64,000 nucleotides of DNA, taken from positions 152,668,382 through 152,732,381 of the forward strand of contig CM022945.1 in the NCBI GenBank assembly GCA_012931725.1, read 5' to 3'. The DNA is from Litsea cubeba (Eukaryota; Streptophyta; Magnoliopsida; Laurales; Lauraceae). The notes under the pieces were generated by a model, which had not been told where the DNA came from, made no database searches, and worked only from the letters and a program-made list of their open reading frames with translations. How positions within the stretch are numbered: the first letter of the stretch is position 1; the number at the start of each line of letters is the position of its first letter. Below are positions 37,735-49,950 of the stretch, one piece after another. The position numbers were made by a program, and so were the translations under genes.

Positions 37735-40700
37735 TCCTCCCCCCCTTGGACTATTTGGTCCTCCAAATATCTCACACACCTCTGGTAGAAGCTCTGGATA
37801 TTTCTCCTTAATCTGATCCCTGAGTTCCCAAGTTGCTTCGTTCGGACTATGATGCTCCCACTGTACTTTGACCCAGTGAATAGTCCTAGTCCTCAAAACA
37901 TGTTCCTTGGTGTCTATGATCTCCTTCGGCTTCTCAACAAATGTAATATCCGGCTGGACATCTAAAGGCTCATAATGAAGCACATGGGTAGGGTCTGGCA
38001 CATATCTCCTCAACATGGAAACATGAAAAACCCTGTGAACTCCTGATAATTCTGGTGGTAAAATCAATCTGTAAGCCACTTCTCCCACGCGCATATCAAT
38101 CTCAAAAGGTCCGATAAATCTCCGAGTCAACTTACCTTTCTGTCCAAACCTCATAGTCCCTCTAGTCGGTGAGACCTTAAGAAAAACTTTGTCTCCAACC
38201 TTGAACTCTAAATCTCTCCTCTTGAGGTCTGCGTAACTCTTCTGGCGGTTCCTTGCAATCTTCAGCCTGTCAATGACTTGTTTCACTTTCTCACTGGTAT
38301 CACTGATGATCGAAGGTCCATGAAAACTACGAACACCAATCTCTTCCCAACAAATCGGGGTTCTGCATCTCCGTCCATACAAAGCTTCGAACGGTGCCAT
38401 CCCGATACTGGAGTGATAGCTGTTGTTGTAGGCAAACTCGCACAAAGGAAGACTCTTCTCCCAGTCTTTCCCGAAATCGAGAACACATGCCCGCAACATA
38501 TCCTCCATAGTTTGGTTCGTTCTCTCAGTCTGTCCATCGGTCTGAGGATGATACGCAGTGCTAAAATTTAATGTCGTACCCAAGGCTGCTTGCAAACTAA
38601 CCCAAAATCTACCCACAAATCTTGTGTCTCTGTCTGATACAATAGACTCTGGAATTCCATGTAATCTGACTATGTCATCTATGTACTTGCGTGCCAAAAT
38701 ATCCATGGATCCTCTCATTTTCATTGGAATGAAATGAGCTGACTTGGTGAGTCTGTCGACAATCACCCAAATACTGTCATGTCCCTTCGTAGGTGGTAAT
38801 CCTGCAACGAAGTCCATGGTAATGTGCTACCACTTCCATTCCGGTGTCTTCAATGGTTGAAGTAATCCTGGAGGTCTTTGATGTTCAGCCTTCACTTGTT
38901 GACACACAAGACATCTTGAGACAAATCCTGCAATCTCCTTCTTCATGTTATTCCACCAATAAAAGTTCTTCAGATTCTGGTACATCTTGGTGCTCCCTGG
39001 ATGGATAGCATAACGAGAATGGTGTGCTTCAACCATAATCTCGTTCTTCAAATCATGTACATCCGGAACACACAATCTATCCGGACAATATAGCACACCC
39101 TCCACGAGTCTGAACTCTGGTCTGTCTGATATATTATCAATTATCCTGACTAATTCAGGATCTTCTCCTTGACTGCTCTTGATTCTATCCAAAATCTCTG
39201 GCTCCCAAGTATGCATGTTTGCAATCATCACCCTCTCAGACTGAGGCTGGAATTCTATATCTAAATCTCTGAATACTTCTGTCAAAGACCATTCTACTTG
39301 TAAACATCCGATAGTTGCTTCCTTCCTGCTCAATGCATCTGCAACCACATTTGCTTTCCCGGGATGATATTTAATCGGAAAATCGAAGTCTTTGATGTAC
39401 TCCATCCATCTAGTCTGCCTCATATTCAGATCTTTCTGCCCAAACAAGTATTGAATACTCCTGTGATCCGAGTGAACCTCGAATTTTTCTCCGTACAGGT
39501 AGTGTCTCCATAACTTCAGTGCCATAACCACTGCTGCTAGCTCCAAATCATGAGTAGCGTATTTCTTCTCTTGCTCTTTCAGTTGCCTGGACCCGTAGGC
39601 TACTACTTTTCCTTCCTGCATGAGTACACATCCTAAACCAATACCTGAAGCATCTGTAAAAATTACAAACCCTCCGGTCTCCGTAGGTAAAGTAAGAACT
39701 GGAGCTGTAGTCAATCTAGTCTTCAACTCTTGAAAATTAGCCTCACACTGTTCTGTCCAGACAAAAGGAACATCTTTCCTTGTCAATTTAGTCAATGGAG
39801 CTGCTATGCTGGAAAATCCTTTTACAAATCTTCTGTAATACCCTGCCAAACCTAGAAAACTCCTGATTTGTGCTACTGTCTTCGGACTCTGCCAACTGAC
39901 AACTGCTTCAATCTTCGCTGGATCTACTGCTAAACCTTCTTTAGAGATGATGTGTCCTAGAAAAGACACTTGTTCCAGCCAAAAATCACACTTACTTAGC
40001 TTTGCATAGAGCTGATTCTCTCTCAAGATCTGTAATGAAGCTCTCAAATGCTCCGCATGATCTTCTCTGGATCTCGAATAGACCAAAACATCGTCTATGA
40101 ACACCACTGTGAACTGGTCTAAGCATGGAGCAAAGATCTTGTTCATCAAGGCCATGAATACACTCGGTGCATTGGTTAGCCCAAATGGCATCACCAAGAA
40201 TTCATAATGGCCATATCTGGTCCTGAAGGCTGTCTTCTGCACATCTGAGTCCTTGACTCGCAACTGATGGTAGCCTGATCTCAAATCAATTTTAGAGAAG
40301 TATTGTGCTCCTTGCAGCTGATCAAATAATTCATCTATCCTAGGTAAAGGATACTTGTTCTTAATTGTAACCTGATTCAGCTGTCTATAGTCTATGCACA
40401 TACGCATTGTACCATCTTTCTTCTTTACAAACAAAACCGGTGCACCCCATGGTGACACACTCGGTCTCACAAATCCTTTGTCCAAGAGATCTTGTAATTG
40501 AGCTTTCAATTCTCTTAGCTCCGCTGGAGCCATACGATAAGGAGCTTTTGAAATTGGTGCCGTCCCTGGCACAAGCTCAATCGTAAAATCTATCTCCCGA
40601 ACCGGTGGTAATCCAGGTATCTCCTCCGGAAAGACATCCGGGAATTCACATGCAACTGGAATATCCTCTACCGCTTTGGACAATCTATCCTCCGTGATAA

Positions 40701-42441
40701 ATGCCACATAACCTTCACATCCACTCTTAATCAAACGATCTGCCCTCAAGGCTGAAATAACACTAGTGGACATGGGTCTCCGCTTACCAACGATCTCCAC
40801 AGTGTCTGCTAACACTTGCAATCTGATGGTCTTATTGAAACAGTCCATTACTGCCCGGTATACGGATAACCAATCCATTCCCAAAATCACATCAAAATCT
40901 TGCATCTCTAGGATGATCAAATCTGCAAATAGGATGTAAGTCCCTATCTGCAACTTGCACGCTGGAAAATAGGACTCACATCGCACAGTTTTCCCTAAGG
41001 GAGTACTAACTAACAAAATATAATGCAATGGAGCTATGTCACCCACCAAACATGCAGCAAAAATAGGTGATATAAACGAGTGTGTGGAACCAGAATCGAA
41101 TAAGACTCTAGCAGGTACATCTAAGATAGAGAGTGTACCTTCCACAACTCCTCCAATATCCTCTCCCTCCTGCATATCCAAGGCATTAAGTCTACCATGC
41201 TGCTGAGGTCTCTGCTGATACTTCTGCTGTTGTCCTTGCTGAAATCCCTGAGGCCTCTGCTGTCCTTGCTGTCCTTGGGGTCTGAATTGTCCCCTGCCTT
41301 GTGGTGGTGCTGGAAATCGAAGCTGTTGCTGCTGCTGCTGTGGAGCTTGCCTTAAAGGCTGTGCTGCAATAGGTGGTCTTGGAGCTGCATTCTTCACACC
41401 TTGCCCTTGCTTCTTAGGGCAATCTTTCACTTGGTGACCTTGCAAGCCACACTCAAAACATGCTCCTGACATCACTCTGCATTCTACTGACAGGTGGTTC
41501 TTACCACAATGAACACAATGAAGTCTCTGGGGTTGATCAAACTTAGGCTTCTTGCCTTGCTGCTGATACTGTGGCTGTGACTTCTGCTGCTGATACTGTT
41601 GTTGTTGTGGACGTTGCTGGTATTGCTGCTGGTATTGCTGATACTGATAGTTTGAAGTCTGGCTCTTACATTGAGTCTGAAATTGTCTGAGGTTCTGATT
41701 GTAACGGGCTTTCTCCTTGATGGATTCTTCAGCCCAATAAGCACGCTTGAGGTTTTCTTCATAGGTGGCCAAAGTAACGCTGGTCACCATTTCTTTGATG
41801 TTGGGGTTCAGTCCCCTAATAAACCTCATAACCTTATCTGCTTCAGTTTGTACTAGCGATGGTGCAAACCTGGATAAGTTAGTGAACCGCTGCTCATAAA
41901 CTTGAACTGAGTCTTCTCCCTGCTGAAGAGTCTCAAACTCTGCTATCTTCAATGCTGTAATATGAGGTGGAATAAACTTAGTACGAAACAATGTACTAAA
42001 AGATTCCCATGCAGTCTCATCCTCAATTGTAACAAAAGGAGTCTTGACTGATTTCCACCACATTTCTGCTGTACCTCGAAGCATATAAGCTGCCAGTTGA
42101 ACCCGCTCCTTCCCTGTGCATTTGAAGACATCAAATATCTTCTCTATCTGTACAACCCACTCATCAGCATCAAGTGGATCTTCATTTCCATAAAATTCTG
42201 GCGGATTCCTCTTCTTAAATTTGTCAAATACCTCATTAGGATCTATTGCTCTTTCTGGCATAATGACCTGTGTAGCTGGAATTGGCCTCTGTAATGCAGC
42301 CATCATCTGAGTTTGTGATTCTTGCGAAGCAACAAAGGCTTGCATCAGCTTGTTGAATCTGTCTTCCATGGAATCACGGTCATTGACATTAGCATTACTA
42401 CTTTCTGGGTTACCAGTAGGACGCCTATTTCTGCCAGCCAT
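37705..42441 (-). pseudogene. Chromovirus gag-pol polyprotein with a single amber stop
   Basis: One frame runs from the ATG at 42441 to 37705 (about 1,578 codons), broken only by TAG at 38829-38827. Domains in order: gag (YMLRGTAEMWWKS near residue 110), Gln-rich linker, zinc knuckle CFECGLQGHQVKDC (about 330), protease VLFDSGSTHSFIS (about 445), RT with VKKKDGTMRMCIDYRQLN and FIDDVLVYSR, RNase H (FTDASGIGLGCVL, THDLELAAVV, HSDHRSIQYL), and the integrase HHCC region (HPGSTKMYQNLKNFYWW, CLVCQQVK). After the amber come the integrase core (VIVDRLTKSAHF, SDRDTRF, TERTNQ) and a chromodomain-like end (VQWEHHSPNEATWELRDQI), which targets integration to marked chromatin. The amber falls between the zinc region and the catalytic core, where relatives have WKWE(H/N)I. 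Confidence 0.93.
37735..37749 (-). other. Polypurine tract of the chromovirus
   Basis: On the minus strand CCAAGGGGGGGAGGA stands directly before TGTAACATT. It is inside the reading frame (encoding about PRGGG). Confidence 0.9.
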
Positions 42442-42586
42442 CCTGAAACATAAGAATCGTTAGTCCTATGAGACTTGATCTAACAAACAAACTATACAAT
42501 CTACAAAAGCTAAGATACCCAAAAATAAAAATCCAATCCTCACACGTCTTAGTTTCTACTTGTTTTTAATTCTAGAAACCAGTAAT

Positions 42587-42598
42587 GCTCTGATACCA
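42587..42598 (-). other. Primer binding site of the chromovirus
   Basis: On the minus strand TGGTATCAGAGC is the exact initiator tRNA-Met site, just inside the 5' LTR. Confidence 0.93.
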
Positions 42599-42600
42599 CT

Positions 42601-45395
42601 TGTCACGTCCCCAAAATTTAAACCGGGGTTATACGTGAGATTAGGGCTAATTAAAACTTTTTACAACATAAGTCAAATATAACTTAGCCCCAATCGTGTC
42701 CCAATTGGATCGAAGACCGCTGTGAGGTATAAACATTTCCTCAAATACAAACAATCAATAGCGGAAGCTTAATAATTACAAATGGTATCTTAAAGATGCA
42801 TAGTTTGGAACCATACTATATATCATCATTAAAGTTCAGAGTTTAAACACTTTAAACCAAAAGTATTATTTACAACATCAGGCCACATCAACACTGAGGC
42901 CTAATCAAAAGATAAACAAAAGTACAAAAGTTGAATCTATCAAGATAAGCATGAAGGCTCTCGAGTACGGGGTCAGTACGGCTATATAATGCCGTCCGTA
43001 CTAAAATCTAAGAAGTCATCAGACTGATCCGCCTGTACTTCTTCCGTCGTCTCCTCCTCGATATAGAAGGGTTCGGTACCTATGCACCAAGAATAACATC
43101 GTCAACACGATGATTGGCAAGCAATATATATACAAATGACAACAAGATATACATATCGAATCAGAGTAGACAAGAGACAAGATCAATAGAAACATATGCA
43201 TTTCAGACATAAGAAATACATAGTATACGAGTCATAAACAATCTAGCAAATAGGCAAATCACACAAGCTAATACACCACGGATAGTTTCAACAAGGACCC
43301 TCCATACTCAACATGAGAGTTGTGGTAGAGTGGCACGGGATGAAAACCCGGCAAACAAGTAAGCAAGCAAGATGGATACTAAAGGCCAAACAAGATCAAT
43401 AATGCAAGATGTATCCGATGGTGTACAATCCATCAAAATATAAAAAGTAGTACTGCGCAGACTTTCAAACCAAGGTCCTCACACATGTGGTGCCCCACCA
43501 TGTGTTGGGCGTTGACAACTGAGTGATGCCTGACACAAGAGTCCTAGACAAGTAGGAGTGAGGAGACTAGGCTTTCTTGCGTGAACAAGATTCATAAACA
43601 ATTGAGAGACTACTTTCCATCAATCAGATCAAGACTATCAAGCAAGCTTATTCAAGTATCAATACCATAGTAGTCCTCATCAAGCTTTTACGATTAAAGC
43701 CGCCTAATCTCAACACTTCCATCAATCATATACAAGATAAACAAGACATCAAGGGGATCCTAGGTCATCATCTAAGTTCATCATGTGATCCCAAACCAAA
43801 ACAAGTAAAGCAATCTATAGAACATGAACATTTCATGTAGAAAGTACCCAATTGTACTATGTAGAGTCGAGAGCAATAAACAATCCAATCTTAGGTCAAT
43901 AGTTATTACCATAGTCTCGTACAACTCTATTCAGTCAACGAAAGGAATAAGGTTCGCGATACCCGAACAAACAATCTTCGTGCATAGATATAAGAGAGGG
44001 TATCCCGTTGTCCCGTACCGTTCAAGATTGATATAAGTTGAACACCGAGAAAATAGGAATAACAATGAGGAATGCATGCTCCATAACACTCCTCATATCA
44101 AGTCAAATGAGTCCATAAAGATAGCCAATGTTCCATACAAGTCCAATAGAAAAAGAGGTCAAAAGAGTCCCTCAAAAGGTCCTCTACAGTTATCCCGGTC
44201 GACCTAGTACAGCCCGGGTCGACCTGCATTAATATGCAGAAATGATGAACAGTAAAATGGTCAGGTACTGCCCGCACCTGACCCTGTGTCTTCGGTCGAC
44301 CGAAGCCCTGGGCCGGTCGACCGAGCACACACAGTTACAGAACATCAGTTCTGTAACTGATGTGGATTTGGTCCCTTTCAGTTTTCCCAAAATCCCTGAA
44401 CCTGTTTCACAGCCATTCAAGGATAAAATCACATCCTTTCAAGTCCTCTAAACCTCTCAATCTATCCATTTCATTTCCAATCCAATTCATTAGACAATTA
44501 ACCCAATTTATCATGTTTTCAATTCAAATTATCAAGATTAGAGCATTGGGTTATCTAGACATAATCCATCATCAATTCAAGGAAGAAACAGTATATCAAA
44601 GCATAAGTATATAGATTAACTTGCCTTAGTGATGAGCTAAACCAAAAATCAAGAGAATTAAGGAAATCTCTCTTTTTGAGCTCAAAAGGATGTAAAAGCT
44701 TCTAAATCCCAAAATCACTCTACAAAATGAATGCAATGGGTAGTAGTGAGTATTCCTAATCCATTTCTAACTAAAAAGAAGAAGATTCACTTTGGTTAAA
44801 ATCTCTGGAAGCCTACCTTTCAATGGTTTGTGGTTGGAATTTCTTGAAAATTAGATGGATGGGTTCCTTGGAGTTTGAAGAAGAAGATGTGAAGCTTGGC
44901 CTATGAAAATGGAAGTTCTATGGCTGTCTTTGGCAAGAAGTCAGTGAAGAGGAAGAAGAGAGTGAATAGTAGAGAAATGGTGATAGAGGTGAGAAAGAAT
45001 GAGTCATCCGTATGAGGTGTTGTGATATAGAATAAGTTGAGATGAGTCATAGGATAAGTATAGAGAATTATGGGTTTAGTCCTTAATTCACTTAAGTGAT
45101 TATTTGGGCCTCTTCCTCGCGTCGAATCGAAACGCGATAGAAGACTAAAGTTCATGAAATGATGAGACCTATCCAATGCACCCAAATTCACAAAAACTCA
45201 TAATCTCAATTAAGCCCCTGAAAACTTCCCAAATTGCAAACCACCCCCTACTGTACCCAAACGTGCTCCGAATCACGTGAGATTTCACCCACATGATTTA
45301 TACGTCAAACCCGACTCGCTAAGACTCTAAACACACTTACTAACTAATCAAGCCATTAGCTATAATTAATATAGGTTAAGGGTCGGAATGTTACA
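42601..45395 (-). repeat. 5' LTR of the chromovirus (2,795 bp)
   Basis: It matches 34939-37734 almost base for base. By-eye differences include 42652 (T for C), 43084 (C for T), 43120 (C for G), 43980 (G for A), about 44530 (A for G), 44638 (T for A) and a one-base loss near 45247. Confidence 0.93.
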
Positions 45396-45400
45396 ATATA

Positions 45401-45435
45401 TATTCTTTATCGCCTCAATATATGCGACACACACT
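45401..45435 (-). pseudogene. Remaining 5' piece of the RTE LINE
   Basis: On the minus strand it encodes AYIEAIKNIY in frame with the LINE sequence beyond the chromovirus. The 5' truncation point abuts the 21-bp target duplication. Confidence 0.8.
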
Positions 45436-45480
45436 CTTTGATGATGGTGGTGATAATTTCACTAATTATTTGGCATTAGT

Positions 45481-46165
45481 TTAAATTTTATTTAAAGAGT
45501 TGTAATTAGGATTAGGTTTTCAGTTTTATTGGTTTCCTAGTTTAATTAGTTTTCGTGGGGCCTAAGTTTTCTTTTTCCTATTTTTATAGCATTGTAGAGA
45601 AGAATTCCTAAAGTTTGATTAATAAAATTTGAGTTGGGTTTATCCATCGGAGGTGCGTCCTCGTTAATGTCTTTGCGGAGACGTGTTTGAGTGTCTGCGA
45701 ACACATGCTTCATCACCCATGCAAGCCCTAACCTTACGGCCTGCTTGAGGCAGCTTCTCCTGGAACTTGATAACATACTCTGCAGAGACGGGCCCTTGCA
45801 GAGTGACACATTGTTTCAGATTAACATATATTAGTTGAACATTCAGTTGGTGGAATTTTGGACTCTCTCGGGGATTGAAAATCTAGACCATAATAACATC
45901 GTTTTCTGCTTTAGAGCTGAGTTTCTTGTGGAAAAAGTTGGTTGGTAATAGATATGAGGTTAGAAATAGGGATCTGTAGGGAAAATAGGTAAAGGGTTTA
46001 TAGAACATATATAAGATGTGGACATTCTTCATAAGGTAACTAGAGAACTTTGAAGGGCCATTATGCTTGAGTCTTGCTTTAGTGGAAAGACTTGAAACTT
46101 TGAATCCACAACAAAATTGAGAAAAAAGTTTAAAGAAGTAAGGTTTAGAGAATGAAAAAGAATTT
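45481..46165. other. Continuation of the pre-insertion sequence, no gene seen
   Basis: The stretch 45485-45620 (AGTTGTAATTAGGATTAGGTTTTC..., TTAATTAGTTTTCG) looks like old LTR sequence. The rest has no coding signal and no match to further AAPT exons. Confidence 0.35.
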
Positions 46166-46169
46166 GGAG

Positions 46170-47140
46170 AAATGACGGGTGAATTGGTGATCGAGCATTG
46201 GCTTTTCAGTTCCCTGACCTTTTCAATTGTGCTGGGAATAAAGAAGCAAAGATCCATTGTTGTCAGAATCAGGAGAGTAGATGGTATGGAGCCCTATCTT
46301 GAGAAACCTTTAGAAGAACAAGGTGGATCAATTTATTTCTCATTTCAAGCTCTTGAGTGGGTTTTACATCTCAGAACGAGTGCATGGAAGGAGGTGGAAT
46401 GCTTCTGAAGATGGCTTATTCTCTCTGTCTTCTTTTTTCATGGCCATTACTAGAAGGGTTGGAATATGGAGCTCTATGGATAATATTTTGAAGCTTAAGG
46501 CCCCTCCAAGAGTAGTGGTTTTTGGGTGGTTGGCTCGTTGGCAGAAAACTCGCATATGGTTAATTTAAGGGGGAGAGGGAAGATCATGGTGAATGGTTGT
46601 CCTATGTGCACCTTTTGTTGAACTGCCAGCTTGCTCAGATGATATGGAGTTCAGCGATCGACTGGCTTGGTTTTAGATGGGTACTTCCAAAGTGCATCCT
46701 TGATCTATTTTAGGCCTGGAAGTATCCAACAGGATTGCTTAGAGGAAAGGAGATGTGGAGAATGACTTTTCTTGCGGTGATTTAGACCATTTGGAAGGAA
46801 AGAAACTTAAGGTGTTTTGAGGAGGTGGCTGTAGATGGCAGTGCATCAGTGGAAAGAATCAAGCTCGCTGTTGTTTCTTGGGTGTCAATTAATAGCTCTT
46901 TCAAAGGCTACTCCTTGGACCAAATTTTTTGAGGAATTGGAAGGAAGTGGCATTTTCATGTATTGGACACCAGCTTCCTGTTTTTCAGATAGCTTTGTTC
47001 CCGTTGGGTGCTTTTGGTTTTGCTTTGTGTTCCTTGCTGTTTGTATCTGATTGTGGTGTATTTCAGTTTTTGGGCTGTAAGCTTGTGTCATTCCCCAAAA
47101 CCCGAAATCATCAGGTTTTGTTGTGTGAGTACATCATCAA
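46170..47140 (+). pseudogene. L1-type LINE, 3' end with zf-RVT remnant
   Basis: Read over three frames, the sequence shows the C-terminal zinc-binding region common after plant L1 reverse transcriptases: WSSMDNILKLKAPPRVVVFGW, then VNGCPMC, LLNCQLAQMIWSS, LRGKEMWRM and IWKERNLR. The latter parts are recovered only by changing frame. Many frameshifts and stops make this an old relic. RT and endonuclease are missing. Confidence 0.8.
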
Positions 47141-48180
47141 ATAAGAATTAAACCATTATACCGGAATATATCTTTTTTTTCCCACACCACATGATAAACA
47201 GAAAATAATATAGTTAGTCTAGATTAGAATTTCACATAGTGTGTTCTAAGGTCTAGCAGACTAAAACAATGCAGTTAATGTCTTTTTTTATTTTACCTGA
47301 AAAAAAAGATAATGTCTTATTACAAAACCAACTAAAGTAATTATTCAACAAAAGGGAACCAAAAGATGTCTATGTCCAATGAACCATCTCCAACATAGCT
47401 CTCATTCCCAAAACATCCATTGCACATCTTCTGCATCTACCTCGACATCTGAAAAATGTTGACGATATTGGGATGAGCTACATGTGCTCGACACAATCTA
47501 TGCTACCGAAGCATGCATTAAACAAATAAAAACAAAAGTACCCCTAATGGTTCTTAAATGTCATTTTCGGAAAGTCAGGTGCGTGTACCCAAATCTGTTG
47601 ATACCATATTGCAGTATCTATAGGGGAAAGCATTTATCAGCTTAGTACCCGGTCATGGGACCACAGTGGGGGAAGCTATGTAGGGGGTCAAACAGAGACT
47701 TGTAGGCTCTTAAAATGGTAGCCAAACCATCAGGTATCATAGTTGTTAATTCCATTTTGGTCTGGCCTCCAAGATGAAATATCTAGTGTTTCAGAATTCA
47801 GTGAAACTTTTAAGAGGAACTTTTCAGAATAATAAAAATTAAATATATATATATAAATAGAAAAATAAATTATGCACGTTTCTTATTATGGATATTGAGA
47901 ACAAAAATAAAAAAGCTGGAGGAAATTGTGTTTGCAAACTCCCGGACTATAGAGAATACAATACTATAAACTAAAATGGTCCGAAGTGGACAACCAAAAT
48001 GGACTGGAATGGGCTGCAATTCAAACTGAGAAATTCTTAGCCCCATTTTGTTTCAGAATTCAGATAAAGGACCAAAACGTTTTTTTCTTTTTTTTTTTTT
48101 TTTTTTCATTCCGCCGAAATGAACCGGAATTGACAACTATGTCAGGTATGTCAGGTGAGCTATCAGTGACTAGTCGTTAA
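47141..48180. other. No recognisable gene
   Basis: AT-rich sequence with an (AT)n patch near 47842 and a T-run at 48079-48105. Phrases such as TTTCAGAATTCAGTGAAAC and CATTCCGCCGAAATGAACCG suggest old repeat sequence, but no element boundary is visible. Confidence 0.35.
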
Positions 48181-48919
48181 TATAATCCCACAATTGGCAC
48201 TCGGGCGGTTTTTTTTAATAGTTATTGCATATGGGTTAGGTCCATGGTTGTTACAGGGGCTTCCTGAATGCCTTGCAACACATATGGTAGTCCTTAGTAT
48301 TGAAAAGTCATGGTGAGTTTGAAAAAATCCCATATGATTTGCCGTAACATTTTTAACCACTGCACCCCCAAAATGGCATTCAACCCATAAATTGGATGAA
48401 CATATAAGTCAGAAATGATGATTAATGGTCCAACAACTATGCGTAGCTGTTCACATCTTCCTGCAAAGTTTAATGCGTTTCCATCAACCACTCGAACTTG
48501 AAGTGCCATAGATCAATCGATTGAGCAATCAGTTTGGCTAGTTGTCGCCTCTAAGATTAAGTTATGTGTGCTGCCAGTGTTACCAAGATGTTAACTTTGA
48601 CATTCTTAATGAGTCCTTGAAGCCACATAGTCTGATTGTGTACAAGTCCCGCTAGGGAATTAAGAGAAACTTCAAAGGATGGCTGCATCTCTACTGGGTC
48701 TGCTACACGAGCATCACCACTTTCATCTGACTCTTCTATAAGAAAGATCTACGTTTTTTTACATCAATGCCCTGGCACAAATTTTTTATCACAACTATAG
48801 CACAACCCTTTATTGCGACGGGCCTGCATTTCTGCCTAAGAAATTAGGCGAGGATTGGCACTTATAGTGTTTTGTGCTTCTTTGGAGTTGGATGCTACTT
48901 CAATCGATGGACTGACAAT

Positions 48920-49687
48920 CAGGGGCGGACCCAGGATTTCATCTTGGAGGGGGCCAAACTTAAATAAATATTTTTTTTAACAAATCAAGATAGCTAATAA
49001 TTTTTTCTGGACATATCTGTAAGTTTAAGCTTGATAAATATATTAAAATTAAAGACTAAATTTCGCATTAAAAATAAAACCAGGATCTAGCTGACATAAA
49101 TAATTGTATTTTAGTACATTCTAACTTCTATAATCCATCAAAATGGAACTCAACGTTCTTTTAAATCTTGAAAGTCTTTAATGATTGATTCTGTGCTAAA
49201 CTTTTCCGCAATTTCCCTCTCACAAGACAATAGTCTGTGAAAAACTTATCCTCCATTTTGCTACAAAGTCTAGTTTTAACAAGGCTCATGGCCGAACATA
49301 ATTGTTCAATAGTTGTAGTGGAGACTGGAAGAGTAAGCACAAGCACGATCACTCTAAAAATAAGTTGGTAGACTGTTGATCTTCTAATCCTTACCAATCA
49401 TTGGCACAGTTCAAAAATAGTTAACAATTCTTTGAAGTCTTTATGTCGAATTACATTATGCTCATAATATAATGATTCAATTGTATTCTCAACTGCATTT
49501 TCTCATGATCTGTGAACTACACTATACGCCGATTTGTATTTTTTTTTACTTTGTGCAAAAATTAAGGGGGGCCACTTGTTATAAAATTAATATATAAACT
49601 AATTAAAGCATATATAATATAAAAAATAAAAATTAGGGGGGAGGGGGGGCCATGGCCCCCCTGGGCCTACACCTAGGTCCGCCCATG
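48920..49687 (-). mobile_element. hAT-type DNA transposon remnant (768 bp)
   Basis: Terminal inverted repeats are CAGGGGCGGACCCAGG on the left and, in reverse, CATGGGCGGACCTAGG on the right. The flanking 8-bp duplication is CTGACAAT (48912-48919) and CCGACAAT (49688-49695), one mismatch. The interior keeps only the end of a transposase on the minus strand. The rest was lost, so this copy depended on another. Confidence 0.85.
49161..49397 (-). pseudogene. hAT transposase C-terminal (dimerisation) fragment
   Basis: VYQLIFRVIVLVLTLPVSTT, then IEQLCSAMSLVKTRLCSKME and DKFFTDYCLV, match the end of plant zf-TTF/hAT-type transposases (usual ...TLPVSTATTERSFSAMKIVKTRLRNKM). Only this end is present, and ER(S/A)F reads EQLC here. 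Confidence 0.8.
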
Positions 49688-49950
49688 CCGACAATGCCAC
49701 TTGGCCCAGGCACTGACGTGGTGTCGGCCTGAGTTGACCATCGGATTGATGATGCACGTGTCCACTTTCGGAGGGGTTGCAATTTTTCTTCATCTGTTAG
49801 TTTGTTTGGACTGAAGCATAGGGACCTCTTGTCCCATTTCGTCACGCAATCCTTGGATGAAGGTGCCCATCAAAGCACTCTCAGTCCACACATCTACCCT
49901 ATTGGCTAATTGTTCAAATTGAGTGTGATAATTTTGTAGCAATCCACACC

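Larger units (their letters stand above)
34939..45395 (-). mobile_element. Ty3/gypsy chromovirus (Tekay/Del-like), nearly intact and young
   Basis: LTRs at 34939-37734 and 42601-45395 differ by about six substitutions and one indel by eye. The target duplication ATATA is at 34934-34938 and 45396-45400. The PBS, one long gag-pol frame, a chromodomain and a PPT are all present in the correct minus-strand order. Long LTRs with a C-terminal chromodomain fit the Tekay/Del branch. The only obvious coding defect is one amber codon. Confidence 0.95.
33951..45456. repeat. 21-bp target duplication pair of the RTE LINE
   Basis: Identical 21-bp copies stand at 33951-33971 and 45436-45456 (core GATGATGGTGGTGATAA). 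They bracket the LINE plus the chromovirus nested in it. Confidence 0.85.
48290..49950 (-). pseudogene. Ty3/gypsy gag-protease relic, split by a hAT element
   Basis: On the minus strand, gag (YHTQFEQLANRVDVWTESAL, GTFIQGLRDEMGQ at 49950-49820) is followed after the hAT insertion by a zinc-knuckle remnant (GLCYSCDKKFVPGH near 48820). A retropepsin-like part comes next (VSLNSLAGLVHNQTMWLQG, VRVVDGNALNFAGRCEQL, YGLNAILGVQWL at 48620-48294). These are features of chromovirus-type Ty3/gypsy gag-pol. Several stops and frameshifts occur; RT and LTRs were not found. Confidence 0.8.

Noticed and set aside
38827..38829. Programmed readthrough of the chromovirus amber codon
   Set aside because: The following bases (CAC ATT) do not match the known strong CAR-YYA context, and chromoviruses usually have one continuous frame; a point mutation is simpler.
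46835..47144. Separate small genes after the L1 relic
   Set aside because: They are frame-shifted pieces of the L1 C-terminal region (WKEVAFSCIGHQLPVFQI and neighbours).
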